The notes below the pieces were generated by a model. It was not told where the DNA came from. It did no database searches and was given only the letters and a program-made list of their open reading frames with translations. A stretch of DNA of 57,487 nucleotides from Massilia sp. Bi118 (GTDB lineage: Bacteria > Pseudomonadota > Gammaproteobacteria > Burkholderiales > Burkholderiaceae_D): contig NZ_CAKKMV010000024.1 in assembly GCF_918697865.1 (NCBI RefSeq), forward strand, positions 1 to 57,487, written 5' to 3'. This document shows, one piece after another, positions 41,540-48,614 of this stretch. Position numbers and translations under genes: made by a program. How positions within the stretch are numbered: position 1 is the first letter of the stretch; each line of letters starts with the position of its first letter.

Positions 41540-41997
41540 TTGACGACAGACACTGCCGTGCCCTCTCCCGGACGGGAATCGACCTCGAACTCGTCGACCA
41601 GGCGCCTGGAACCGCCCAGGCCGAGGCCCAGGCCGCCGCCGGTCGTGTAACCGTCGCGCAGGGCCATGTCGAGGTCGGCGATGCCCGGCCCATTATCCAC
41701 GAAGATCAGGCCGACCCCGCGTTTGAATCCATCTTCCAGCGCGTCGAGATGCACTTCGCCGCCGCCGCCGTACTTGATCGTGTTGCGCGCCAGTTCGCTG
41801 GCGGCGGTCACCAGCTTGGTCTGGTCGACCAGCGACAGTGCGATCGCCACCGCGCGCTCGCGCACGTGCTTGCGCAGCCCGACCACGTCCTCGTCGGAAC
41901 GCAGGGGCAGCGTCAGGCGCGCCGTGCGCAGCCGGGCATTCAGCTCGAGCAGCGCGGTATCGTAAGCCACTGTGGAATTGAGAGCCGCGCTCATCAA
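41527..41997 (-). CDS. rsbT: Stressosome serine/threonine kinase RsbT
   Basis: Protein of 156 residues. Closely matches the RsbT pattern: N-box ASELARNTIKYGGGG with Asn72, G1 DNGPGI (101-106), G2 GGLGLGLGGSRRLVDEF and the C-terminal GEGTAVSVVKWKR. In Bacillus it phosphorylates RsbR and RsbS, then leaves the stressosome to switch on RsbU. No RsbU is encoded here. It is about 20 residues longer than B. subtilis RsbT at the N-terminus. Overlaps rsbS by 4 bases and the next gene by 13, so the operon is tightly coupled. Confidence 0.92.
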   Translation of the reverse strand: MMSAALNSTVAYDTALLELNARLRTARLTLPLRSDEDVVGLRKHVRERAVAIALSLVDQTKLVTAASELARNTIKYGGGGEVHLDALEDGFKRGVGLIFVDNGPGIADLDMALRDGYTTGGGLGLGLGGSRRLVDEFEVDSRPGEGTAVSVVKWKR

Positions 41998-42350
41998 AAA
42001 TGGGTCTTTCCTAACAGGGTCATGCCCTTTTCGACGTTCAGCGCCGTCTTCACGCCGTGCAGGGTCAGGCCAAGCTCCACCAGCGTGATCGCAACCGCCG
42101 GCTGCATGCCGACCACCACGGTCTGGGCGTCCAGCACCCGCGCCATCGCGGCGGTGTTGCTGATCATACGCCCGATGAAGGAGTCGACCAGGTCCAGCGC
42201 CGAGATATCGATCAGCACGCCCTTGGCATTATCGCGCACGATGCGCTCGGTCAGGTCGTCCTGCAGGGTCATGGCCAGGCGGTCATGCATGTCGACCTGG
42301 ATCGTCACCAGCAGCAGGTCGCCCATGCGGAGAATCGGGATGCGTTCCAT
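41994..42350 (-). CDS. rsbS: Stressosome scaffold protein RsbS (STAS)
   Basis: Protein of 118 residues, a single STAS domain. It starts MERIPILRMGDLLLVTIQ and contains VLIDISALDLVDSFIGR. The Ser57 in VDSF corresponds to the phosphorylated Ser59 of B. subtilis RsbS. The MQPAVAITLVELGL segment is also as in the family. With RsbR it builds the icosahedral stressosome core that holds RsbT. Seven bases separate it from rsbR, and it overlaps rsbT by 4. Confidence 0.93.
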   Translation of the reverse strand: MERIPILRMGDLLLVTIQVDMHDRLAMTLQDDLTERIVRDNAKGVLIDISALDLVDSFIGRMISNTAAMARVLDAQTVVVGMQPAVAITLVELGLTLHGVKTALNVEKGMTLLGKTHF

Positions 42351-42357
42351 GCGGATC

Positions 42358-43218
42358 TCAGCCCTTCTTCACGATCGCGGTGCCGGTGCGCTCGAGCGCG
42401 ACCACGAAGGCGTCGGCCAGGCTGGCCTTGGTGGTCACGTCTTCCAGGTTGACGCCGAGGTGGACGATGGTCTGGGCGATCTGCGGGCGGATGCCGCTGA
42501 TGATGCAGTCCGCGCCCATCAGGCGGGCGGCGGCGATGGTCTTCATCAGGTGCTGGGCGACCAGGGTGTCCACGGTCGGCACGCCGGTGATGTCGATGAT
42601 CGCGATGGCCGCGCCGGTATCGACGATCTTCTGCAGGATGTTTTCCATCACCACCTGGGTACGCGCCGAGTCCAGGGTGCCGATCAGCGGCAGCGCCAGG
42701 ATGCCGTTCCACAGTTTCACGACCGGGGTCGACAGCTCCAGCAGTTCCTGCTGCTGGCGCACGATGATCTGGTCGCGCGCGCGCTGGAACACTTCGATGG
42801 TGTACAGGCCGAACTTGTCGAGCAGCGAGCTGATGACCCAGGAAGCGTTGGCCAGGACCGCCGGCTCGCTGGCGAAGCCCGCGTTCAGTCGCGTGAACAG
42901 CGGCTGCTTGAGCGAGAAGACGAAGGTTGCGGTTTCGCTCGGGGTCGAGCCGCCCTTGGCGCGCGAGGAGGAGATTTCGGACAGGATGTCGCGCGCTTCG
43001 TCCCAGGAGCGGTGCTCGATGTTTTGCAGCTCACCGCCGCGGGTGCCCTTGGCGAAGGCGGTCAGGAATTGCTGGCAGTGCCTGCGCAACTGCTCCTTCG
43101 AGACCACGTTCGAGCGGACCGTCAGCGCTTCCAGCTGCGCCACCCATTCCGCGCCGATATCGGCCTCGTGCTCCTGGATGATCTGGCTGATGCGGGTCGC
43201 GTAGTCCTGAGTGGTCAT
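42358..43218 (-). CDS. rsbR: Stressosome sensor/scaffold protein RsbR
   Basis: Protein of 286 residues. The N-terminal part (about 5-150) is all-helical and matches the RsbRD-type N-terminal domain, the turret that receives the signal. The C-terminal STAS domain (about 165-282) has LIGTLDSARTQ, IDITGVPTVDTLVAQH and SGIRPQIAQTIVHLG. Thr218 in VDT is equivalent to Thr205 of B. subtilis RsbRA; the Thr171 position is Ser184. It is the first gene of the operon, with AAAGGA about 8 bases before the ATG. Confidence 0.93.
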   Translation of the reverse strand: MTTQDYATRISQIIQEHEADIGAEWVAQLEALTVRSNVVSKEQLRRHCQQFLTAFAKGTRGGELQNIEHRSWDEARDILSEISSSRAKGGSTPSETATFVFSLKQPLFTRLNAGFASEPAVLANASWVISSLLDKFGLYTIEVFQRARDQIIVRQQQELLELSTPVVKLWNGILALPLIGTLDSARTQVVMENILQKIVDTGAAIAIIDITGVPTVDTLVAQHLMKTIAAARLMGADCIISGIRPQIAQTIVHLGVNLEDVTTKASLADAFVVALERTGTAIVKKG

Positions 43219-43271
43219 CTTGCTTTCCTTTGTCTTGGAAGGTGGTTAAGGCCCTTTCAATGTTGCAGCTA

Positions 43272-43293
43272 GGGCCATTCTGTTAAATGGCCC
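43272..43293. promoter_or_regulatory. Perfect inverted repeat at the rsbR transcription start (candidate operator)
   Basis: GGGCCATT and AATGGCCC pair perfectly across 6 bases. The dyad begins one base downstream of the candidate -10 box, so it would cover the transcription start and could be a repressor site or a leader hairpin. It is 53 bases before the rsbR ATG. Confidence 0.55.
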
Positions 43294-43302
43294 ACTATAC
43301 CA
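43294..43302 (-). promoter_or_regulatory. Candidate extended -10 promoter of the rsb operon
   Basis: Minus-strand TGGTATAGT is an extended -10 (TGn plus TATAGT). No good -35 is seen at the right distance, which fits extended -10 promoters. It is about 75 bases from the rsbR start. Confidence 0.5.
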
Positions 43303-43588
43303 TTCATTTCCCAATTGCTACGGCACGTTTGCATTGCGCGCGCCGGCTTCGTGCTGCGTTGAACGCGAGCACGCAAATGGATTTGGTGGAAGTGAGCGGG
43401 ATGACTCGGTTTTCCCGGGACACGGGGATTAGGTGCCCAGGATTTGAGGGATATGATTGTACTAAGATTATCCGATTTGAGCAGCAGTAATTTGTATGCA
43501 TGTCGCTAAATTTGCTGCGTATCGAACCAGGCGCGCCACCCGGCAGTGTTACAGTCGGACATGCCTGAGCATTCGATGGGAAACTTAC
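43303..43588. other. Gene-free stretch between rsbR and the HEPN-like gene
   Basis: Apart from the rsbR promoter and operator at its left edge, this stretch of about 290 bases has no convincing gene. A 67-codon open frame (43287-43490) has no ribosome binding site and no recognisable composition. AT-rich sequence near 43450-43500 may carry the promoter of the plus-strand gene at 43589. Confidence 0.5.
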
Positions 43589-44029
43589 ATGAGTCTACAA
43601 AACCTGGCGGACATCGGCAGTCTCGACGAGGCCAAGCCGGACCGCGCCGACATCCAGCGACTATTGGACGCAGCCGAGCGCAACCTGGATGATGCCGGCG
43701 TTACCGCCATCAGCAACGAAAACCGCTTCGACGCCGCTTACAAGTGCGTCATGCAATGCGCCATCGCCGGATTGCTTGCGAACGGCTACCGCACTTCGAC
43801 CAGCAAACCCGGACATCATCAGACCGCGATCCAGTCGCTGCAGATTTCGATTGGCCTCGACAAGAGCACCGTGGTGAAACTCGACGATTTGCGGCAGCTT
43901 CGTAACTGCGACGATTATGAAGGTGCGCCGGTCAGTGCCGGTGCGGTGGAGGATGCGCAGAGGCATGCCGGTGCGCTGCTCGACCATTTCAAGGGCTGGC
44001 TCAGGGAGCATCATCCGGAAATGGCTTGA
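43589..44029 (+). CDS. Small helical HEPN-like protein, unpartnered
   Basis: Protein of 146 residues, all-helical. The pattern of a first helix pair (ADIQRLLDAAERNLDDAG), a central hydrophobic helix (YKCVMQCAIAGLLANGYR), and a late KLDDLRQLRNCDDYEGAPVS segment resembles HEPN-fold proteins, where LRN-x2-DY marks the active-site helix end. HEPN proteins are often RNases in toxin-antitoxin pairs, but no nucleotidyltransferase (MNT) partner is adjacent. The start at 43589 is preferred over the longer frame from 43496, which adds an Arg-rich, unlikely N-terminus. Confidence 0.65.
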   Translation: MSLQNLADIGSLDEAKPDRADIQRLLDAAERNLDDAGVTAISNENRFDAAYKCVMQCAIAGLLANGYRTSTSKPGHHQTAIQSLQISIGLDKSTVVKLDDLRQLRNCDDYEGAPVSAGAVEDAQRHAGALLDHFKGWLREHHPEMA

Positions 44030-44074
44030 TGTGTGAAAAGTTCTCCCGATGCAGAATGGGGCATCGAGATATGC

Positions 44075-44476
44075 TTAACTCTGCTTGTCCGGCACAGGTG
44101 GGACCAGAATGACTTCGCGAACTTTTCCGCTATTTTTATCCGTGATGAAGACCCACAGATAGCCGTGGCCATACTCCGTCGTCACCGCGCGCGGCCCAAC
44201 GAGATAGGCCGGATATTCGTCGTAATCGTAGTAGCCTGTCGAAGGCCCAAGCAAATCCTTCACCTGTTTAGCGGTAAGCTCGGTAACGGCATGTTTGCCG
44301 AGGAAGGACGCGATCATTTGACCGCGCTCTTCCTGGGTCCCAGCCCTCCATGCTTGCGCAGTAAATTCTCGTGCACCCAGCTTTTTCGCCTGCTTCTCGA
44401 TGGATTCACCCGAACATCCAGATAGCACAGCAATCGATAACACGGCCACAGACAGGAAACGCATCTTCGCCCTCAT
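44075..44476 (-). CDS. Putative lipoprotein of unknown function
   Basis: Protein of 133 residues with a lipoprotein signal peptide; the lipobox LSGC places the lipidated Cys near residue 21. The mature part contains LTAKQVKDLLGPSTGYYDYDEYPAYLVGP, where LTxxQVxxLLGxP resembles the helix-turn of BamE/SmpA-like small lipoproteins, but the match is partial. It probably sits in the inner leaflet of the outer membrane. It converges on the HEPN-like gene, 45 bases away. Confidence 0.7.
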   Translation of the reverse strand: MRAKMRFLSVAVLSIAVLSGCSGESIEKQAKKLGAREFTAQAWRAGTQEERGQMIASFLGKHAVTELTAKQVKDLLGPSTGYYDYDEYPAYLVGPRAVTTEYGHGYLWVFITDKNSGKVREVILVPPVPDKQS

Positions 44477-44702
44477 TCGTCGAGCACTTTAAGCTGCCCT
44501 GAGTTCAATGCAGCCATGCATCGATGACTCAAGGCAAAGTCCGATCCTTTGCTCCGGGATGAAGACGCTAACTCCTGAGGTCGATTTGACCTGACAAGTC
44601 TTCCACAGCGTTACTGCACCATATTGCCGCGCCTCAACGGCTCGGCCACCCAATCAACTAACGCCATCACTTTCGCCGTAAGCTCGCTCGCGATTCGATC
44701 GA
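44477..44702. other. Gene-free stretch upstream of the lipoprotein gene
   Basis: Roughly 225 bases between the lipoprotein start and the pnp terminator (about 300 to the pnp stop). Base composition is more balanced than nearby genes. Nothing recognisable is seen apart from the pnp terminator at its right edge; the lipoprotein promoter must lie here. Confidence 0.5.
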
Positions 44703-44740
44703 AAATAAAAAACCGCCAGGCTCACGCACTGGCGGTTTTT
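44703..44740 (-). terminator. Rho-independent terminator of pnp
   Basis: AACCGCCAG and CTGGCGGTT pair around a 9-base loop, flanked by T-rich runs on both strands. On the minus strand it is followed by TTTTTTATTTT, 40 bases after the pnp stop. Confidence 0.9.
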
Positions 44741-44777
44741 ATTGAGCCAGCCGCCGAAGCGGCCAAAGCAGGCAGAA

Positions 44778-46889
44778 TTACTGCGCAGCACCCGCCGCAG
44801 CATCGTCCGCGGCAGCAGCCTTCATCGACAGCTTCAGGCGGCCGCGCTCGTCGGTCTCGAGGACCTTCACGCGCACTTGCTGGCCTTCCTTCAGGTAGTC
44901 GGCGACGGCGTTGACGCGCTCGTTGGCGATCTGCGAGATGTGCAGCAGGCCGTCCTTGCCCGGCATGACCTGCACGATGGCGCCGAAGTCCAGCAGCTTC
45001 AGCACGGTGCCGTCGTAGGTCTTGCCCACTTCGACCGATGCGGTCAGCTCTTCGATGCGGCGCTTGGCTTCCTGGCCGGCGGCGGCGTCGACCGAAGCGA
45101 TGGTCACGATGCCTTCGTCGGTGATGTCGATCTGGGTGCCGGTTTCTTCGGTCAGCGCGCGGATGACGGCGCCGCCCTTGCCGATCACGTCACGGATCTT
45201 TTCCGGGTTGATGCGGATGGTGATCAGGCGCGGGGCGAAGTCCGACAGCTCGGTCTTCACGGTCGGCATGGCCTTCTGCATCTCGCCCAGGATGTGCTGG
45301 CGGGCTTCCTTGGCCTGCGCCAGCGCCACCTGCATGATTTCCTTGGTGATGCCCTGGATCTTGATGTCCATCTGCAGCGCGGTGATGCCCGAGGTGGTGC
45401 CGGCGACCTTGAAGTCCATGTCGCCCAGGTGGTCTTCATCGCCCAGGATGTCGGTCAGGACCGCGAACTTGCCGCCTTCCTTGATCAGGCCCATGGCGAT
45501 GCCGGCCACGTGCGCCTTCATCGGCACGCCGGCGTCCATCAGCGCCAGGCAGCCGCCGCAGACGGATGCCATCGACGACGAACCGTTCGACTCGGTGATT
45601 TCCGAGACCAGGCGCACCGAGTAGCTGAAATCTTCCGGGTTGGGCAGCGCAGCGACCAGCGCGCGCTTGGCCAGGCGGCCGTGGCCGATTTCGCGGCGCT
45701 TCGGGGTGCCCACACGGCCGGTTTCGCCGGTGGCGAACGGCGGCATGTTGTAGTGCATCATGAAGTCGTCGGTGTACTCGCCCATCAGCGCGTCGATCTT
45801 CTGGCTGTCGCGGCCGGTGCCGAGGGTAGCAATCACCAATGCCTGCGTTTCACCGCGGGTGAACAGGGCCGAACCGTGGGTACGCGGCAGGACGCTGGTG
45901 CGGATCTCGATCGGGCGCACGGTGCGGGTGTCGCGGCCGTCGATGCGCGGCTCGCCTTCCAAGATCTGCGAACGCACGACCTTGGCTTCCATGTCGAACA
46001 GGATGTTGCCGACTTCGGCTGCATCGGCGGCGATGCCTTGCTCGGTCAGGCCGGCCATGACTTCGCCCGACAGCGACTTCAGCTTCTGCTGGCGCGCCGA
46101 TTTTTCGCGGGTCTGGTAAGCGTCACGGACCTTGGCTTCAGCCAGTTGCGACACCTGGGCGATCAGGGTTTCGTTCTTCGGTGCCGGGCTCCACTCGACT
46201 TCCGGCTTGCCGCCTTCTTCGACCAGGGCGTGGATCGCGTCGATCACGGCCTTCATCTGCTCGTGGCCGTAGACGACCGCGCCCAGCATGACTTCTTCCG
46301 ACAGCTGCTGCGCTTCCGATTCGACCATCAGCACGGCGTGCTCGGTACCGGCGACAACCAGGTCCATCTGCGAGGTCTTCAGCTGGGTGGTGGTCGGGTT
46401 CAGGATGTACTGGCCATTGGCGTAGCCGACGCGGGCGGCGCCGATCGGGCCGCTGAACGGGATGCCGGCCACGCACAGGGCGGCCGAGGCGCCGATCATC
46501 GCAGGGATGTCCGGATCGATTTCAGGGTTCACGGACAGGACGTGGATGATGACCTGGACTTCGTTCAGGTAACCTTCCGGGAACAGCGGGCGGATCGGAC
46601 GGTCGATCAGGCGCGAGGTCAGGGTCTCCTTCTCCGACGGACGGCCTTCGCGCTTGAAGAAGCCACCCGGGATCTTGCCGGCGGCGTAGCTCTTCTCGAT
46701 GTAGTCGACGGTCAGCGGGAAGAAGTCCTGGCCCGGCTTGGCGTCTTTCTTCGCCACCACGGTTGCCAGGACGACGGTGTCCTCGACCGACACGACGACG
46801 GCGCCGCTGGCCTGGCGAGCGATTTCGCCGGTCTCCAGGGTCACGGTGTGATCGCCGTACTGGAAGGTTTTCGTAACTTTGTTAAACAT
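44778..46889 (-). CDS. pnp: Polyribonucleotide nucleotidyltransferase (PNPase)
   Basis: Protein of 703 residues, the usual length. A phosphorolytic 3'-5' exoribonuclease and degradosome component. Two RNase PH domains (about 10-140 and 310-455), the helical linker between them, a KH domain (about 550-610, with IRDVIGKGGAVIRALTEETG) and an S1 domain (about 620-690, GKTYDGTVLKLLDFGAIV). The catalytic region in the second PH domain contains SVCGGCLALMDAGVP. It follows rpsO, and a long perfect inverted repeat lies in the region before it. Confidence 0.98.
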   Translation of the reverse strand: MFNKVTKTFQYGDHTVTLETGEIARQASGAVVVSVEDTVVLATVVAKKDAKPGQDFFPLTVDYIEKSYAAGKIPGGFFKREGRPSEKETLTSRLIDRPIRPLFPEGYLNEVQVIIHVLSVNPEIDPDIPAMIGASAALCVAGIPFSGPIGAARVGYANGQYILNPTTTQLKTSQMDLVVAGTEHAVLMVESEAQQLSEEVMLGAVVYGHEQMKAVIDAIHALVEEGGKPEVEWSPAPKNETLIAQVSQLAEAKVRDAYQTREKSARQQKLKSLSGEVMAGLTEQGIAADAAEVGNILFDMEAKVVRSQILEGEPRIDGRDTRTVRPIEIRTSVLPRTHGSALFTRGETQALVIATLGTGRDSQKIDALMGEYTDDFMMHYNMPPFATGETGRVGTPKRREIGHGRLAKRALVAALPNPEDFSYSVRLVSEITESNGSSSMASVCGGCLALMDAGVPMKAHVAGIAMGLIKEGGKFAVLTDILGDEDHLGDMDFKVAGTTSGITALQMDIKIQGITKEIMQVALAQAKEARQHILGEMQKAMPTVKTELSDFAPRLITIRINPEKIRDVIGKGGAVIRALTEETGTQIDITDEGIVTIASVDAAAGQEAKRRIEELTASVEVGKTYDGTVLKLLDFGAIVQVMPGKDGLLHISQIANERVNAVADYLKEGQQVRVKVLETDERGRLKLSMKAAAADDAAAGAAQ

Positions 46890-46947
46890 GGGTAATCCCT
46901 TTCTATTTGCCGACAGATTTTCAGGCGCTGTCGTTCACCTCACCACA

Positions 46948-47025
46948 GTTTTCGTTTTTGGAATTCGGGGTCAGACCCCATTCTTTTAACTTCGGGGTCT
47001 GACCCCGAATTCCAAAAACGAAAAC
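46948..47025. repeat. Perfect 32-bp inverted repeat with 14-base loop between rpsO and pnp (family C)
   Basis: Left arm 46948-46979 and right arm 46994-47025 are exact reverse complements over 32 bases. Each contains GGGGTCAGACCCC or its complement, itself nearly palindromic. The right arm ends in the run of A that forms the rpsO terminator U-tract. If transcribed, this would be a long RNA hairpin in the pnp leader, 58 bases from the pnp start. Confidence 0.92.
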
Positions 47026-47063
47026 AAAAAATGCCTGCGGCAGTCGGGCTGACGCAGGCATTT
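47021..47063 (-). terminator. Rho-independent terminator downstream of rpsO
   Basis: AAATGCCTGCG and CGCAGGCATTT pair across 13 bases, followed on the minus strand by TTTTTGTTTT. It is 32 bases past the rpsO stop. In other bacteria an rpsO terminator is leaky and allows pnp expression. Confidence 0.87.
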
Positions 47064-47094
47064 CGTGATCAAGCCGTTTGGCTCAATGCGTAGA

Positions 47095-47364
47095 TTACTT
47101 ACGCAGACCGAGCTTGGCGATCAGATCGCGGTAACGGTTCAGATCCTTGTTCTTCAGGTAAGCCAGCAGGCTCTTACGACGGTTGACCATCATGATCAGG
47201 CCGCGGCGCGAGTGGTGGTCTTTCTTGTGTTCCTTGAAGTGACCGTTCAGTTCGTTGATGCGTGCGGTCAGCAGTGCAACCTGGACTTCCGGGGAGCCGG
47301 TGTCTTTGTCGCCACGTGCGTTGTCGGCGATGATGGCTGCTTTGTTGATGTGTTCTACGGACAT
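47095..47364 (-). CDS. rpsO: 30S ribosomal protein S15
   Basis: Protein of 89 residues, the standard length for S15, which binds 16S rRNA central domain and is often autoregulated through its own mRNA. It contains the family core GSPEVQVALLTARINEL and KKDHHSRRGLIMMVNRRKSLL. The ATG at 47364 is chosen for its match to the family start; the frame continues 15 codons further upstream. Confidence 0.98.
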   Translation of the reverse strand: MSVEHINKAAIIADNARGDKDTGSPEVQVALLTARINELNGHFKEHKKDHHSRRGLIMMVNRRKSLLAYLKNKDLNRYRDLIAKLGLRK

Positions 47365-47535
47365 GATGTTACCTTTCACATGCGGTGCAAGAGTCGGAAC
47401 CCAGCGCACCGTGAGTTATCAAAAACCTGGCCTCGAAAGCCAAGACCGGGAAGTATAGGCGAAAACCTCGGGTGAGGCCAGTGTTTCGTGGACTTCGCTA
47501 CAATGCATTGCATCGACATTGTTTTTTTGACACTC

Positions 47536-48036
47536 ATGAAAACATCCAACTACGCCCTCGTCCTGGCCCTTGGCATGGCCCTCTCCGCCTGCGGCCATTT
47601 GATGCCCAAGGCGCCCGCCGCCGGCACGCCGCTGGCCGAGGTCACGGCGAAGCTCGGCAAGCCTAGCGCCGTGTATCCGGAACCGGACGGCGGCCAGGTG
47701 CTCGAATACCGCGGCCAGCCCATGGGCCAGTTCCAGCACATGGCGCGCTTCAAGGCCGATGGCACGCTGCTATCCTACGAACAGGTGCTGACCACCGAGA
47801 ATTTCGCCAGGATCGAGCCGAATCGCTGGACCCGCGATGATGTGCTGCGCAACTTCGGCCGCCCGGCAGAGGTCGTGCGCTCGCGCCTCGAGGACGGCGA
47901 AATCTGGTCCTACCGCTACAAGGAAAAAGGCGTGTGGGATTCGCTGATGAACGTGGACTTCAATGCCCGCGGTACGGTGCTGCGCGTCTTCAACAGCGCG
48001 GACCCGCTGCTCGACGACCGTTTCAAGGGACTGTGA
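47536..48036 (+). CDS. Putative lipoprotein, BamE-like repeats, first tandem copy
   Basis: Protein of 166 residues with a lipobox (LSAC) giving a lipidated Cys near residue 19. Two short repeats have the BamE/SmpA-like pattern: PLAEVTAKLGKPSAV and TRDDVLRNFGRPAEV, each followed by beta strands. The start at 47536 fits the signal peptide; the frame also runs 16 codons upstream. Its paralogue follows after a 7-base gap, and the two share 66 identical bases. The function is unknown; an outer-membrane assembly or envelope-binding role is a guess. Confidence 0.82.
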   Translation: MKTSNYALVLALGMALSACGHLMPKAPAAGTPLAEVTAKLGKPSAVYPEPDGGQVLEYRGQPMGQFQHMARFKADGTLLSYEQVLTTENFARIEPNRWTRDDVLRNFGRPAEVVRSRLEDGEIWSYRYKEKGVWDSLMNVDFNARGTVLRVFNSADPLLDDRFKGL

Positions 48037-48043
48037 GGATGCG

Positions 48044-48547
48044 ATGTCTTACCTGATGAGAAGCTGCGCGCTGGCGGCGCTCGTGCTGTCGCTGTCGGCC
48101 TGCGCCCCACTGTTCCGCCAGCCGCCGCCCATCGGCGCTTCGGTGGGCGAAGTCACGGCGGCGCTGGGCCAGCCGGCCGCCAGCTATCCGCTCCCGGACG
48201 GCGGCCAGGTGCTCGAATACCGCGGCCAGCCCATGGGCCAGTTCCAGCACATGGCGCGCATCGGGCCGGACGGCCGCCTGCTCTCCTTTGAACAGGTGCT
48301 GACCAGCGAGAATTTCGCGAAGGTGAAGATCGGCCAGTGGACCAAGGACGACATCCTGCGCAACTACGGCCGCCCGGCCGAGATCTCGCGCGTGGCCTTC
48401 CACAACTACGAAGTCTGGTCCTACCGCTACAAGGAAGCGGGCGTGTGGAATTCGATGATGAGCGTGCACTTCGACCAGAACGGCGTCGTGCAGCAGATGC
48501 TCAACGGCCCGGACCCGATGTACGACGACCGTTTCCGGCATCGTTAA
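48044..48547 (+). CDS. Putative lipoprotein, BamE-like repeats, second tandem copy
   Basis: Protein of 167 residues with a lipobox LSAC near residue 21. It has the same two-repeat design as its upstream neighbour: SVGEVTAALGQPAAS and TKDDILRNYGRPAEI, then WSYRYKEAGVWNSMM. The central PDGGQVLEYRGQPMGQFQHM is identical to the first copy at the DNA level. GAGGA lies about 7 bases before the ATG; a second ATG follows at codon 5. The two are clearly a tandem duplication and probably one transcript. Confidence 0.82.
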   Translation: MSYLMRSCALAALVLSLSACAPLFRQPPPIGASVGEVTAALGQPAASYPLPDGGQVLEYRGQPMGQFQHMARIGPDGRLLSFEQVLTSENFAKVKIGQWTKDDILRNYGRPAEISRVAFHNYEVWSYRYKEAGVWNSMMSVHFDQNGVVQQMLNGPDPMYDDRFRHR

Positions 48548-48614
48548 GTCATCTTTAAGCCGCCGGTGAGGAAGTGTGAGAAATCCGCCCATGCGGATGG
48601 CTATACTCTTCCGC

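Noticed and set aside
43287..43490. A 67-codon plus-strand frame near the rsbR promoter
   Set aside because: It covers the promoter and dyad of rsbR, lacks a ribosome binding site, and its composition is not protein-like.
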